A DNA stretch of 64,000 bases, taken from assembly GCF_020217465.1 (NCBI RefSeq), contig NZ_CP084115.1, positions 2,976,001 to 3,040,000 on the forward strand, in the 5' to 3' direction. Shown one piece after another: positions 53,785-63,187 of the stretch. The position numbers and the translations under genes were made by a program. This DNA comes from Cobetia amphilecti (GTDB lineage: Bacteria > Pseudomonadota > Gammaproteobacteria > Pseudomonadales > Halomonadaceae). Position 1 is the first letter of the stretch. Each line of letters opens with the position of its first letter. The notes under the pieces are model-generated. The model searched no databases, was not told the DNA's origin, and worked only from the letters and a program-made list of their open reading frames with translations.

Positions 53785-55686
53785 TCAACCCGCCGCTTCC
53801 TCGGCGGCATCGGCCAGCGCTTCGAAGACACGCGCCACGGCTTCCGCACCCGGGTCGCTGTTGCCGACCAGATGAGCGGAGGGCACGTAGGCGGAGCGTC
53901 CGGCCCGCGCCTTGGCCATCTCGGCGGTGGCATCCGCGCCCTGACGGGCGGCGCGCGCCATCGCGGCCCAGTCGACCCGCCCGGCGCGTATCTCCTGCCT
54001 GCTCTCGGCCGGCGAGGCTGACTGATCACCCTGCTGATCAGACTGCACCGATTCCTGCAGCGCCTCCAACGCCGGCAACAGCGCATCCAGCAGGCTGCGG
54101 TCGCCGCGTGAGGCGCCACCGTAGTGCTGCATGCGGGCGACGCCGTGACTCAGGGCGTCGTGCCAGCGCTGGCCCAGCGGCGCCTGGCCATGTGCGTCCG
54201 ACTGCTCCTTCCAGCGGGTGGCGGCGGCGGTGAACAGCGTCGAGAGCAGCACACCACTGGAGCCGCCCATGCCGTGGGCCAGCTGCTTGCCGATGGTGGT
54301 CATCAGCTCACCGGAATCGCCACACGCCAGCTCACAGTCTTCCAGCGCCTCGATCACCGCGCGCGCACCGCTGGCGAAGGTGCTGCCGGTATCGCCGTCA
54401 CCGCTGATGGCATCGAGTCGGTCAAGGTCCGCCTCGCTGGCAAGCAGGATTTCCAGTGCCGCGCGCAGCCGTTGCTCGACCTGCGGATCGCCCGGCAGAC
54501 CGGCACGCGATTTCACGCCACGGGCGGCACGCTCCTGGCAGTCGGCCTTGGCCTGGGCACGTCTGGCATCCGAGGCCTCATCACTGGCCGTTCTGACGGC
54601 GTCCTGACTCGGCGTGAAGTGCGCCAGTGGCGTCACCGGCTGTACGCCCGGCCAGGCGACCGGCGCGCAGCTGGCACTGAGCGCCTCATCCAGCAGGCTA
54701 TCCAGCGGCAGCAGCGTCAGCGAGAAGCCGTGCATGTCCAGCGAGGTCATCAGCGGTTGCGGGCCGACCACGGCATGGATGCCCAGCGCCTGCAGCGACG
54801 GATGGGTCAGCGCTTCTTCCAGCAGCAGGCTGCGCTCCAGCGCCGAGCAACCGCCCAGATCATTGATCAACAGCAGATGGCCGCTGGCCGGCAGGTCGCC
54901 GCCGACATCCTTGCGCGAATGCCCCTGCACCAGCGCCGTGACCACGGTATCCATGACCGCATGCACGCCGTGGGTGCCCGAGTCGCTGCCAAGCTCGAGC
55001 GCCATGGCGCCCGGCTCGCCGTGAATGCCCAACCCCAGTTCCGGTGCGCGCTGCTCACGCGGCTTGCCGGGATGGCGGCCGACATTGAAGGCCACGCCCA
55101 GGGTCGAGCAACTGTCGGCGACGCGCCGTGCGACGGCGGTGATTTCCTTGAGGCCCGCCCCGCGTGCCGCCAGCGCACCGGTGACCTTGTGCACCAGCAG
55201 CGTGCCGGCCAGCCCGCGTGGCTGCGGGTTGTCGGGCAGCGCCACGTCGTCGGCGACGATGACCATCTCGACCTTGAAGCCTTCCTGGCGCGCCCGCTCG
55301 GCGGCCAGCCCGAAGTTGAGGCGATCGCCGGTGTAGTTCTTGACGATCAGCAAGGCCCCGGCCTCACCGGTCACTTCGCGGATCGCCGCCAGCACGGCGT
55401 CCACCGTCGGCGAGGCGAACAGCTCACCACACACGGCGGCCGTCAGCATGCCCGCGCCGACGAAGCCTGCATGCGCGGGTTCATGCCCCGAGCCGCCACC
55501 GGAAATCAGCGCGACCTGATCACGCGCCCAGTCATCGCGTACCACCAGGCGCATGCCACTGGCGGGGTCTGACAGCCGCACGCCACTGCCATCCGGGTGG
55601 CGCAGTCGTGCGCAGCCTTCCAGCGCCTCGCCGACGACCTGGCGTGGCTGATTGATGAACTGTCGGCCAGACTCGCTGCTACTCAT
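53785..55686 (-). CDS. Dihydroxyacetone kinase, ATP-dependent, DhaK-DhaL fusion
   Basis: A 633-residue single-chain kinase. The DAK1 (DhaK) domain spans about 10-340, with SGGGSGHEPAHAGFVGAGM carrying the substrate-binding His. The DAK2 (DhaL) domain spans about 400-630, with SGDGDTGSTFASGARAV for ATP and Mg binding. It phosphorylates dihydroxyacetone (and perhaps glyceraldehyde) with ATP rather than through the PTS. The linker between domains is Ala/Ser-rich. AAGGAGAG precedes ATG 55686. No glycerol dehydrogenase gene is next to it. Confidence 0.92.
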   Translation of the reverse strand: MSSSESGRQFINQPRQVVGEALEGCARLRHPDGSGVRLSDPASGMRLVVRDDWARDQVALISGGGSGHEPAHAGFVGAGMLTAAVCGELFASPTVDAVLAAIREVTGEAGALLIVKNYTGDRLNFGLAAERARQEGFKVEMVIVADDVALPDNPQPRGLAGTLLVHKVTGALAARGAGLKEITAVARRVADSCSTLGVAFNVGRHPGKPREQRAPELGLGIHGEPGAMALELGSDSGTHGVHAVMDTVVTALVQGHSRKDVGGDLPASGHLLLINDLGGCSALERSLLLEEALTHPSLQALGIHAVVGPQPLMTSLDMHGFSLTLLPLDSLLDEALSASCAPVAWPGVQPVTPLAHFTPSQDAVRTASDEASDARRAQAKADCQERAARGVKSRAGLPGDPQVEQRLRAALEILLASEADLDRLDAISGDGDTGSTFASGARAVIEALEDCELACGDSGELMTTIGKQLAHGMGGSSGVLLSTLFTAAATRWKEQSDAHGQAPLGQRWHDALSHGVARMQHYGGASRGDRSLLDALLPALEALQESVQSDQQGDQSASPAESRQEIRAGRVDWAAMARAARQGADATAEMAKARAGRSAYVPSAHLVGNSDPGAEAVARVFEALADAAEEAAG

Positions 55687-55922
55687 CCTTCTCTCCTTGA
55701 GGACACTCGCCCTGCTGATAAAGGCGGCACTTGAGGCCGCCGTTCATGCCTGTCTTGTGCCACGACGCTTCCATGACGATCGGGGGCCTCGACTCATCCT
55801 GCCTTGCCGTTCCCCCCAGCGTCGTTCGCGACTTTGCCGGATGCAATAGTCATATCAGAAAATGATGGCATTCGCGCTGCAGCGTTGTGCCACGCCCGTC
55901 GATCGAGCGGCCTGAAAGACAA
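55687..55922. other. Intergenic region upstream of the kinase gene
   Basis: Between the kinase gene and the next minus-strand gene lie 314 bp (55687-56000). Apart from the terminator at 55923-55955 nothing was recognised. Confidence 0.5.
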
Positions 55923-55955
55923 AAGCCCCCCGACGCCTGCGCGTGCGGGGGGCTT
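55923..55955 (-). terminator. Intrinsic terminator of the GGDEF gene
   Basis: On the minus strand AAGCCCCCCG arms (55923-55932 with 55946-55955) form a 10-bp stem followed by TTTTGTCTTT. It lies 46 bp after the GGDEF stop. Confidence 0.82.
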
Positions 55956-56000
55956 GGAATGTCGGGAGCCAGCGGGAAGCGGGCTCGCTTGTCATGCGAG

Positions 56001-57341
56001 TCACCTTTCCTCCTTGGCCCTGGCCTCGGCAGACTCGGAATCAGCAGACACGCTATCGTCACGCTCGGTATCGGCAGGCTCGGTATCGTCACGCTCGGCA
56101 CCGGCAGACTCGGTATCGGCAGACTCAGTACCGGCAGAGGCTGCCTGCTGCCTCGGCGGCGACTGGGAGGCTGGCCTAGGCGCTGGCGCCTGCTGCGATA
56201 GCGGCGCGGGCTTTGATACCGGCGCGGGCTGTGGGTGCAGCCAGGAAGGCAGGCGACTGGCGGGGGCTTCCAGATTCGAGGCCTGGAAATCGCCGGCCTG
56301 GTATTCGCAGGAAGAATACTCCATCGGCGTGTGCACCCTGAAGCCGTGCTTGCCGTGGTGCTTGACCCGGTACATCGCCTGATCGGCCCGTTCCAGCGCC
56401 AGCCCGAAGCGATTGTCGGCATCGCGCCCGAAGCAGATGCCGATGCTCAGGCCGATGCGGCCGAGGCCACCGCTGATCTCGAGGGGATGCGCGAAGCGCT
56501 CCAGCCAGCGACGGGCGATATGTTCGACACGCGGCAGTGACATGCGGGGCAGCTGAAAGAGGAATTCGTCGCCGCCGAAACGCGCCGAGAGATGATGGTG
56601 GATGCCCAGCCGATGCAGCTCATCGTTCAGGCCATGCGCGACCAACACCAGCACTTCGTCGCCGGCACGATGGCCGAACTGGTCATTGACCTGCTTGAAG
56701 CCGTCGAGGTCGATGAAGATCAAGGCACTGTCATCGGCCAGCGGTCGCTGATGCCAGCTGTTGATGGCCTGGCGATTGGCAAGCCCGGTCAGGGCATCGG
56801 TGCTGGCCAGCGCATTGAGGCGCGATTCGTAGTCCTTCTCATGACTGATGTCGGTATGCGTGCCCAGCAGGCGCAGGGCATTGCCGTGCTCATCGCGTTC
56901 GACCACCCGCCCGCGGTCGGCGACCCAGGTGATGCTGCCGTCGCGGGCCAGCATGCGATGCACGACCTGATAGACCTCGGTGCGCCCCTCAAGGTGATCA
57001 TTGAGGTTGGCGAGCACTTCGTCGCGGTCTTCCGGGTGCAGGTGCTCACGCCAGACATCGAAATGGGCGTTCAGCTCGCCGGGCTGATAGCCCAGCATGC
57101 GCCCCCAGCGATAGTTGAAGATGGTGAGCTTGCCGCTGGGCACTTCGAGTTGCCAGAGGCGCAGGCCGGTACCGTCGAGCGTCGTCGACAGTTTCTCTTC
57201 CAGCCCCGCTAGACGGCGTTCAAGGCGAGCCTTGTCGCGTTCCATCTGCTGGAGTGCTTGTTCCAGTGATTGTTCACGCAGACTCTTGCGTGCCATGCCA
57301 GGCCCCCGGTCGACTCCTTGTCCTGCATCCTGTTTATCCAT
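56001..57341 (-). CDS. PAS-GGDEF diguanylate cyclase with repetitive tail
   Basis: A 446-residue signalling protein: a coiled coil (about 20-45, rich in Leu/Glu/Arg), a PAS_3-type sensor (about 50-160, GRMLGYQPGELNAHFDVWREHLHPEDRDEV) and a GGDEF domain (about 165-330). The active site RFGGDEFLFQL is intact at about 255, so c-di-GMP synthesis is expected. No RxxD inhibitory site is seen just before it. No membrane segment is present. The last 75 residues are low-complexity with acidic pentapeptide repeats (ADTES, AGAER) from the DNA repeat at 56032-56136. The start is uncertain; the frame is open to 57380. Confidence 0.85.
   Translation of the reverse strand: MDKQDAGQGVDRGPGMARKSLREQSLEQALQQMERDKARLERRLAGLEEKLSTTLDGTGLRLWQLEVPSGKLTIFNYRWGRMLGYQPGELNAHFDVWREHLHPEDRDEVLANLNDHLEGRTEVYQVVHRMLARDGSITWVADRGRVVERDEHGNALRLLGTHTDISHEKDYESRLNALASTDALTGLANRQAINSWHQRPLADDSALIFIDLDGFKQVNDQFGHRAGDEVLVLVAHGLNDELHRLGIHHHLSARFGGDEFLFQLPRMSLPRVEHIARRWLERFAHPLEISGGLGRIGLSIGICFGRDADNRFGLALERADQAMYRVKHHGKHGFRVHTPMEYSSCEYQAGDFQASNLEAPASRLPSWLHPQPAPVSKPAPLSQQAPAPRPASQSPPRQQAASAGTESADTESAGAERDDTEPADTERDDSVSADSESAEARAKEER
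56032..56136. repeat. 15-bp degenerate tandem repeat, seven copies, inside the GGDEF gene
   Basis: Seven 15-bp units such as GACTCGGTATCGGCA, GGCTCGGTATCGTCA and CGCTCGGCACCGGCA lie head to tail and encode acidic pentapeptides at the C-terminus of the cyclase. Confidence 0.9.
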
Positions 57342-57626
57342 CGGCACCACGGTGGACTCCCCACTCGCTTGCCGATGCATCGCTCACGGTCTTGTGTTCT
57401 GTCTTGTCGCTCTGTGTTGCGGTGTTCTTCCGCCTGTCGTGCCTGGCGTCCTAGGCGCTTCGCTGCCCAGCCCGGTGACTGGGCGGTTGTCACCCGCTCG
57501 AGGTCAATAAGCACTAACTGTAGCTTAGATACCTAAAACAGAACCTATCGATATAACGTCCAGATGTGACAGCCCGAATGCCGAAAGAATCCCGACGAAA
57601 GTCTAAATCACATCAATAGCGCAAAA
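57342..57626. other. Intergenic region between GGDEF and GST genes
   Basis: No gene was recognised here. It presumably holds the promoter of the minus-strand GGDEF gene. Confidence 0.5.
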
Positions 57627-57654
57627 ATGCGCAAGCCATATGATATTTGCGCAT
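57622..57654 (-). terminator. Intrinsic terminator of the GST gene
   Basis: On the minus strand ATGCGCAA (57647-57654) pairs with TTGCGCAT (57627-57634) around a loop containing CATATG, followed by TTTTTGC. It is 37 bp after the GST stop. Confidence 0.7.
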
Positions 57655-57690
57655 CGCGCCCGAGCATCAGGGCGCAAAAGCATCAGCGCG

Positions 57691-58395
57691 TCAGAGCGCC
57701 AGCTCGCCGCCCTTGGCCACGGCGCGCTGAAAGGCTTCGCGCTGACGGATGCGGGCCAGCCATTCCTGGATATTCGGGTGATTCTTGAGCCCCTGGCGCG
57801 CATCGAGCGCCTGGATCGGGAAGCTCATCTGGATATCGGCACCGGTCAGCGAGTCGCCGGCAAGCCACTGGCGATGCTCGAGACAGGTATCCATGTAGGC
57901 GAGATGCGCCTTGATCTCCGGACTGATGAAGCTGTCGTTCACCCCCTTGGCCAGCTTGCGCGCGATCGGGCGCACCAGCCACGGCACCGGCGGCTTGTCG
58001 AGACGCGAGAACACCAGTCTGAGCATCAGCGGCAGCATCGCCGAGCCTTCGGCGAAGTGCAGCCAGAAGCGGTAGTCACGCTCGGCCTGGCTGCCGGCGG
58101 GCGGGCGCAGATGGGCAGTGCTGCCGCTGCCCTGGCCGGCGTACAGATCGATCAGGTATTCGATGATCGCACCGGACTCGGCGACCACCACCGGCTCGGC
58201 ATTCTCTCCCGCCAGCGTGGTGTCGGTGATGATCGGCGCCTTGCCCAGCGGGTGAATCTCCTTCAGCGCCTTGGGCGCACGCATGCTGTTGCTGTCGCGG
58301 GCATAGGTCTGCAGACGGTATTCAAGATTCAACTCTTCCAGCAGCCACAGGATGCGCTGCGAGCGCGAGTTTTCCAGATGGTGAACCGTGATCAT
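57691..58395 (-). CDS. Glutathione S-transferase family protein
   Basis: A 234-residue GST. The N-terminal thioredoxin fold starts ITVHHLENSRSQRILWLLEEL, with Ser12 as the likely glutathione-activating residue, and PIITD plus VAESGAIIEYLI form the gamma-glutamyl-binding part. The helical C-terminal domain follows (about 95-225). ATG 58395 has GGAG 7 nt upstream; the longer frame to 58479 has no family match. The substrate is unknown. The next gene, HlyU-like, is on the same strand 52 bp upstream. Confidence 0.88.
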   Translation of the reverse strand: MITVHHLENSRSQRILWLLEELNLEYRLQTYARDSNSMRAPKALKEIHPLGKAPIITDTTLAGENAEPVVVAESGAIIEYLIDLYAGQGSGSTAHLRPPAGSQAERDYRFWLHFAEGSAMLPLMLRLVFSRLDKPPVPWLVRPIARKLAKGVNDSFISPEIKAHLAYMDTCLEHRQWLAGDSLTGADIQMSFPIQALDARQGLKNHPNIQEWLARIRQREAFQRAVAKGGELAL

Positions 58396-58447
58396 GGGCG
58401 TGCTCCTGAGGGTGGGGGCAAGTGCGCAGCAGTCAGCTTCGGGGCGA

Positions 58448-58735
58448 TCAGCGCTCGAAGATGCTGTCACCCAGGTCATCGATGGTGCGCTTCGCCTTGA
58501 GCAGGGTCAGCTCCACGGCGCCCTCTTCGCCCGGCACGGTGTCGGAGCGCTCGAAACGATGCTCCAGCATCTCGCCGCCTTCCACCGGCTTGCGGATCAC
58601 GCCCGACACCCGGTATTGACCATCGTGCTTCTGCGGCATCGCCACGATCAGATAGCCCTTGTATTCGGTGGCTTCCGGTTCCTTGACCGGCGCAGGCTCG
58701 CCTGCGGCAAACAGTTTCTTCAGCATACCCAGCAT
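58448..58735 (-). CDS. HlyU-family protein
   Basis: A 95-residue protein of the HlyU family. After a short N-terminal helix (MLGMLKKLF) comes the core YKGYLIVAMPQKHDGQYRVSGVI and the C-terminal KAKRTIDDLGDSIF. HlyU was named as a virulence regulator in Vibrio, but many members are of unknown role. ATG 58735 has AAGGAAG upstream. It probably shares a transcript with the GST gene. Confidence 0.82.
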   Translation of the reverse strand: MLGMLKKLFAAGEPAPVKEPEATEYKGYLIVAMPQKHDGQYRVSGVIRKPVEGGEMLEHRFERSDTVPGEEGAVELTLLKAKRTIDDLGDSIFER

Positions 58736-59060
58736 GAGATATCTTCCTTGGCCGGCCGCCATGACGGTCGCCGGCAATCTACGTGCAGAAATGACAATGA
58801 AAAGAGGCTTCTGTCAGCATCGCATGCACCCACGGGGGAGAAAAGCGCTCAGCAACGCCCCTGAGCGCCATGCGTGCCTTGGATGAGCAGCACCTCATCA
58901 GACGAAAGCGCGCCCGGCTCTGGCCGCCTAAAGCGAGATACGACAGCCGGATAACGTGGCACCGACAGCCGGATAGCACGACGCCGACCCCTATGGCAGC
59001 GAATGGCTGCAGCAGGGGCCGGCGTCATGGTGTTCCGAGATCAGGCTATCGGATCAGAGA
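58736..59060. other. Intergenic region with a short direct repeat
   Basis: The 325 bp before argG's 3' end hold no gene. A 13-bp direct repeat CGACAGCCGGATA occurs at 58941-58953 and 58963-58975. Confidence 0.6.
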
Positions 59061-60281
59061 TTACTCGATGCCACGTCCCTTGCTGGCCGCGATACGCAGG
59101 CGCAGGGAGTTCAGCTTGATGAAGCCGGCAGCATCTTTCTGGTCGTAGGCGCCCGCATCGTCTTCGAAGGTCGCGATGGACGCATCGAACAGCGAGTCTT
59201 CGGACTGACGGCCGACGACGATCACGTTGCCCTTGTAGAGCTTGAGACGCACGACGCCGTTGACGACCTTCTGGGACTCATCGATGGCCGCCTGCAGCAT
59301 GCGACGCTCCGGGCTCCACCAGTAACCGTTGTACACCAGCTCAGCGTACTTGGGCATCATCTCGTCCTTCAGGTGGGCCGCTTCGCGGTCCAGAGTGATG
59401 GATTCGATGGCACGGTGAGCACGCATCATGATGGTGCCGCCCGGTGTTTCGTAGCAGCCACGCGACTTCATGCCGACGTAACGGTTCTCGACGATGTCGA
59501 GACGGCCGATGCCGTTGGCGCCGCCGACCTTGTTCAGGTACTCGAGCACTTCGTGAGCGGCCATTTCCTTGCCGTCGATGGCAGTGATGTCGCCCTTGGT
59601 GTAGGTCAGATCGATGTAGGTCGCGTCATTCGGCGCCTGCTCCGGGCTGACGCTCCAGCGCCACATCTCTTCTTCGCACTCGGTCCACGGGTCTTCCAGC
59701 ACGCCACCTTCATATGAGATGTGCAGAAGGTTCGCGTCCATGGAGTACGGAGACTTCTTCTTGTTCTTGGCGTAGTCGACTTCGATACCGTGCTGCTCGC
59801 AGTATTCCATCAACTTCTCGCGGGAGTTCAGGTCCCACTCACGCCACGGCGCGATGACCTGGATGCCCGGCTTCAGCGCGTAGGCGCCCAGCTCGAAACG
59901 CACCTGGTCGTTGCCCTTGCCGGTCGCGCCGTGAGAGATGGCGTCGGCGCCGGTCTCGTTGGCGATCTCGACCAGACGACGCGCGATCAGCGGACGTGCG
60001 ATGGAGGTGCCCAGCAGGTACTCGCCTTCATAGATGGCGTTGGCACGGAACATCGGGAAGACGTAATCGCGGACGAAGGTCTCGCGCAGGTCTTCGATGT
60101 AGATCTCCTTCACGCCGAGGGCTTCTGCCTTGGCACGCGCCGGCTCGACTTCCTCGCCCTGACCGAGGTCAGCTGTGAAAGTCACGACTTCACAGTTGTA
60201 GGTTTCCTGCAGCCACTTGACGATGACTGAAGTGTCCAGGCCGCCGGAGTAGGCGAGAACGACCTTTTGCACGTCGGACAT
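59061..60281 (-). CDS. argG: Argininosuccinate synthase
   Basis: A 406-residue enzyme that joins citrulline and aspartate with ATP, the penultimate step of arginine synthesis. The N-terminal ATP-binding motif [29 protein letters not shown] and the C-terminal [22 protein letters not shown] are typical. ATG 60281 has GGAG 9 nt upstream; the frame stays open far upstream but without homology. It is divergent from rnt, with 312 bp between (60282-60593) in which no ARG box or gene was recognised. ArgF is encoded 3 kb away. Confidence 0.96.
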   Translation of the reverse strand: MSDVQKVVLAYSGGLDTSVIVKWLQETYNCEVVTFTADLGQGEEVEPARAKAEALGVKEIYIEDLRETFVRDYVFPMFRANAIYEGEYLLGTSIARPLIARRLVEIANETGADAISHGATGKGNDQVRFELGAYALKPGIQVIAPWREWDLNSREKLMEYCEQHGIEVDYAKNKKKSPYSMDANLLHISYEGGVLEDPWTECEEEMWRWSVSPEQAPNDATYIDLTYTKGDITAIDGKEMAAHEVLEYLNKVGGANGIGRLDIVENRYVGMKSRGCYETPGGTIMMRAHRAIESITLDREAAHLKDEMMPKYAELVYNGYWWSPERRMLQAAIDESQKVVNGVVRLKLYKGNVIVVGRQSEDSLFDASIATFEDDAGAYDQKDAAGFIKLNSLRLRIAASKGRGIE

Positions 60282-60593
60282 GCTTGACTCCTGAGTTGAT
60301 GCTTGTAGTTCCCGCGTACCACTGATGAACGCCGTGGCCGCAGGTGGGGTTGGATCGCCCGGTCCAGACGAGCGAGGGCCGCGCAAGCGCAGCCGCTCAT
60401 CTACCCGAATCACGATGTGACGCCGATTATAGCGAGGCTGGCACCTCACCGATACTGCCAGGAGGGCCAGAGACACCCCGGCACGCGGCCAGCGCCGCGA
60501 CGCGCCCTTTTCGCCCTGCTACAATTGGCCACCTTGAGCGTCGGCAATACGCACGACGCAGCACGAGATGCTATGACGGGATTGGAGATCTTG

Positions 60594-61289
60594 ATGACCC
60601 AGGCGAGCGAGCGCACGCAGATGGCACAGCGCTTCCGTGGCTTTCTGCCAGTGGTGGTCGACCTCGAGACGGGTGGTTTCAATGCCGCCGGTGATGCACT
60701 GCTCGAGATCGCTGCCGTCACGCTGACCATGGACGACGATGGCAACATGGTGCCGGATGCGACCTATGCCTTCCACGTGGCCCCCTTCGAGGGCGCCAAC
60801 ATCGAACAGTCGGCACTGGATTTCACCGGTATCGATCTCGACAACCCGGTGCGCAAGCAGGTCGCGGTGGCCGAGAATCAGGCGCTGGGCGAGATCTTCA
60901 GCCCGGTGCGCAAGGCCATCAAGGCGCACGGCTGCACGCGTGCGGTGCTGGTCGGCCACAATGCAGCCTTCGATCAGGGCTTCCTGAACGCGGCGGTCGA
61001 GCGTTGCGGTATCAAGCGCAATCCGTTCCACCCGTTCTCGTGCTTCGATACCGCTTCGCTTGCGGGTCTGGTCTATGGCCAGACGGTACTGGCCCGCGCC
61101 TGCCGCGCCGCCGGCATCGAGTTCGACAACGCCTCCGCCCACTCGGCGCGTTATGACACCGAACGCACCGCGGAGCTGTTCTGCGCGATGGTCAACCGCT
61201 TCAAGGACCTGGGCGGCTGGGACCTGGCGATGAAGGAACAGGGCATGAATGATGAGGTGCCGGCCTCGCTCGACGCGCCCGCGCCCTGA
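60594..61289 (+). CDS. rnt: Ribonuclease T
   Basis: A 231-residue DEDD-family 3'-5' exoribonuclease that trims tRNA and other stable RNA ends. Exo [21 protein letters not shown] (catalytic Asp and Glu), Exo [14 protein letters not shown], and Exo III with [14 protein letters not shown] are all present. ATG 60594 has GGAG 6 nt upstream. A strong hairpin terminator follows. Confidence 0.95.
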   Translation: MTQASERTQMAQRFRGFLPVVVDLETGGFNAAGDALLEIAAVTLTMDDDGNMVPDATYAFHVAPFEGANIEQSALDFTGIDLDNPVRKQVAVAENQALGEIFSPVRKAIKAHGCTRAVLVGHNAAFDQGFLNAAVERCGIKRNPFHPFSCFDTASLAGLVYGQTVLARACRAAGIEFDNASAHSARYDTERTAELFCAMVNRFKDLGGWDLAMKEQGMNDEVPASLDAPAP

Positions 61290-61345
61290 CTGGCAGAGCT
61301 TTTGACAGCTCCTCCGGCTGACAGACTCTCTGAGAGCCAGACATG

Positions 61346-61382
61346 AAAACGCCCCCGCAGCCAGGCTGCGGGGGCGTTTTTT
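61346..61382. terminator. Bidirectional intrinsic terminator
   Basis: AAAACGCCCCCGCAGCC and GGCTGCGGGGGCGTTTT form a near-perfect palindrome (61346-61362 with 61364-61380), with Ts continuing on the plus strand. It ends rnt and faces the convergent grxD. Confidence 0.9.
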
Positions 61383-61406
61383 CTGCTCGGCACTGCTCGG
61401 GTCAAG

Positions 61407-61479
61407 GCGAGCCCGATCAAAGCGAGCCCGATCAGAGCGACTCCTATCAGAAGATGCCGATCAGAAGATGCCGATCACT
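61407..61479. repeat. 15/14-bp tandem repeat beyond grxD
   Basis: GCGAGCCCGATCAAA, GCGAGCCCGATCAGA and GCGACTCCTATCAGA are followed by two AGATGCCGATCA-type units. The array runs right up to the grxD stop codon. Confidence 0.85.
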
Positions 61480-61807
61480 CGGCAGACGCTTCCTGAGCGG
61501 CCTGCTTGATCAGCGGCTCCAGTTCGCCGCTCTGGTACATCTCGACCACGATGTCGCAACCGCCGACCAGCTCGCCGTTGACCCACAGCTGCGGGAAGGT
61601 CGGCCAGTTGGCGTATTTCGGCAGCTCGGCGCGGATGTCCGGGTTGTCGAGAATGTTGACGAAGGCGAAACGCTCGCCGCAGGACATGACGGCCTGCACG
61701 GTCTGCGCAGAGAAACCACACTGCGGCAGCTGCGGGGTGCCCTTCATGTACAGGAGGATCGGGTTCTCGCCAATCTGCTTTTCGATCGATTCGATGGTAG
61801 TGCTCAT
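61475..61807 (-). CDS. grxD: Monothiol glutaredoxin
   Basis: A 110-residue class II glutaredoxin with the active site CGFS (GTPQLPQCGFS, about 25-35), WPTFPQLWVNGELVGGCDI glutathione-binding loop and an acidic tail. Such proteins carry [2Fe-2S] clusters and work in iron-sulfur trafficking with BolA partners. ATG 61807 has GAGGA upstream. The C-terminal codons run into a tandem repeat that continues downstream. Confidence 0.95.
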   Translation of the reverse strand: MSTTIESIEKQIGENPILLYMKGTPQLPQCGFSAQTVQAVMSCGERFAFVNILDNPDIRAELPKYANWPTFPQLWVNGELVGGCDIVVEMYQSGELEPLIKQAAQEASAE

Positions 61808-62123
61808 GTGCAATCCTCGGACGGTGGGCGCAAGGCCCGTGAGTGTCATTCCCTCATTCTACTGGGGGTAAGCCATGAATTCAGCCCCCGATAGTGCCCG
61901 AGTTGTGGATTGCTGTCTGCAGCAGCGCGCATCGGCCCTGCAGCGCGCGCCATGGCCGCCCTGATAACGGCGTGAGCGTTGCACGCTCGAGCCGAGCTGG
62001 CTAGGATGGCTCTTTTGACAGGCAGCGCCATCCGGGCGCCGTGATCGTCGGCGACTTCCTTCCCTCCGACGCATGGCGCCCTTTTCGATGGTGCTGCCCG
62101 AGACCCTGACAGGAGCCCGCTCG
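61808..62123. other. Divergent promoter region grxD/argF
   Basis: The 316 bp between grxD and argF hold no recognisable gene, ARG box or terminator. Confidence 0.5.
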
Positions 62124-63041
62124 ATGGCCACCCGGCACTTTCTGACCCTGCTTGACCTTTCTCCGGAAGAACTCGACTACCTCATCCAGCGCGCCATCAC
62201 CATCAAGGATGGGCTGAAGAAGGAAGGTCCGGTCTATACGCCGTTCGCCAACCGCACCCTGGCGATGATCTTCGAGAAGTCCTCCACGCGTACCCGCGTG
62301 TCCTTCGAGACGGCCATGGCGCAATTCGGTGGCCATGCGCTGTTCCTGTCGCCGCGCGACACCCAGCTGGGCCGTGGCGAGCCGATCGGCGACACCGCCC
62401 GCGTGCTGTCCGAGATGGTCGATGGCGTGATGATCCGCACCTTCGCCCACTCCGATATCGAAGCCTTCGCCGACGCCTCCAGCGTGCCGGTCATCAATGC
62501 GCTGACCGACGACTATCATCCGTGCCAGCTGCTGGCCGACGTGATGACCTGGACCGAATGCCGTGGCTCCGTGAAGGGCAAGACAGCGGTCTGGATCGGC
62601 GATGGCAACAACATGTGCCATTCCTGGATCAACGCCGCGCGTCAATTCGATTTCAATCTGCGCATCTGCTGCCCGGAAGGCTACGAGCCGGACAGCGAGA
62701 TCGTCGCGGCGGCTGGCCAGCGCGTCAGCATCCATCGTGATCCGCAGCAAGCCGTGCAGGGCGCGGACCTGGTGACCACCGATGTCTGGGCCTCCATGGG
62801 TCAGGAAGAAGAGCAGCTCAAGCGTGAAGCCGACTTCGCCGGTTTCCAGGTCGACGAAGCCATGCTCGACAAGGCCGCCGACGATGTCATCTTCCTGCAC
62901 TGCCTGCCGGCACACCGCGGCGAAGAGATCAGCATGGGTCTGCTGGATGACCCGCGCGCCGTCGTCTGGCAGGAAGCGGGCAATCGCCTGCACGCCCAGA
63001 AGGCACTGCTCGAGTTCCTGATGCTGGGTCGCCAGGACTGA
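62124..63041 (+). CDS. argF: Ornithine carbamoyltransferase
   Basis: A 305-residue transcarbamoylase that makes citrulline from ornithine and carbamoyl phosphate. The carbamoyl-phosphate motif SSTRTR (about 48-53), HPCQLLAD (about 132) and [10 protein letters not shown] (about 262-271) are complete. ATG 62124 has GGAG about 11 nt upstream; the frame to 62073 is not family-like. A GC-rich hairpin (63088-63113) without a T-run follows. Confidence 0.96.
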   Translation: MATRHFLTLLDLSPEELDYLIQRAITIKDGLKKEGPVYTPFANRTLAMIFEKSSTRTRVSFETAMAQFGGHALFLSPRDTQLGRGEPIGDTARVLSEMVDGVMIRTFAHSDIEAFADASSVPVINALTDDYHPCQLLADVMTWTECRGSVKGKTAVWIGDGNNMCHSWINAARQFDFNLRICCPEGYEPDSEIVAAAGQRVSIHRDPQQAVQGADLVTTDVWASMGQEEEQLKREADFAGFQVDEAMLDKAADDVIFLHCLPAHRGEEISMGLLDDPRAVVWQEAGNRLHAQKALLEFLMLGRQD

Positions 63042-63187
63042 GCCTCAAGGCTGAGCCGCCGCTCAGCAAGCCGAAGGGGTGCCCTGCCGCCGCCTGCATC
63101 CACGCAGGCGGCGCTCACGTATGCTCAAGCGAGACGGGCACTCCCCTGCTCCGCTGCCTTCATCGCCATCCGGACTGACCTGCCATC

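Noticed and set aside
53785-55686. Dihydroxyacetone kinase as part of a dihydroxypropanesulfonate pathway
   Set aside because: No hpsN/O/P-type dehydrogenase or sulfolactate lyase gene is present; the kinase is an ordinary DhaK-DhaL fusion.
63088-63113. Hairpin after argF as a terminator
   Set aside because: CGCCGCCTGC/GCAGGCGGCG pairs well but has no T-run on either side, so it is mentioned only in the argF note.
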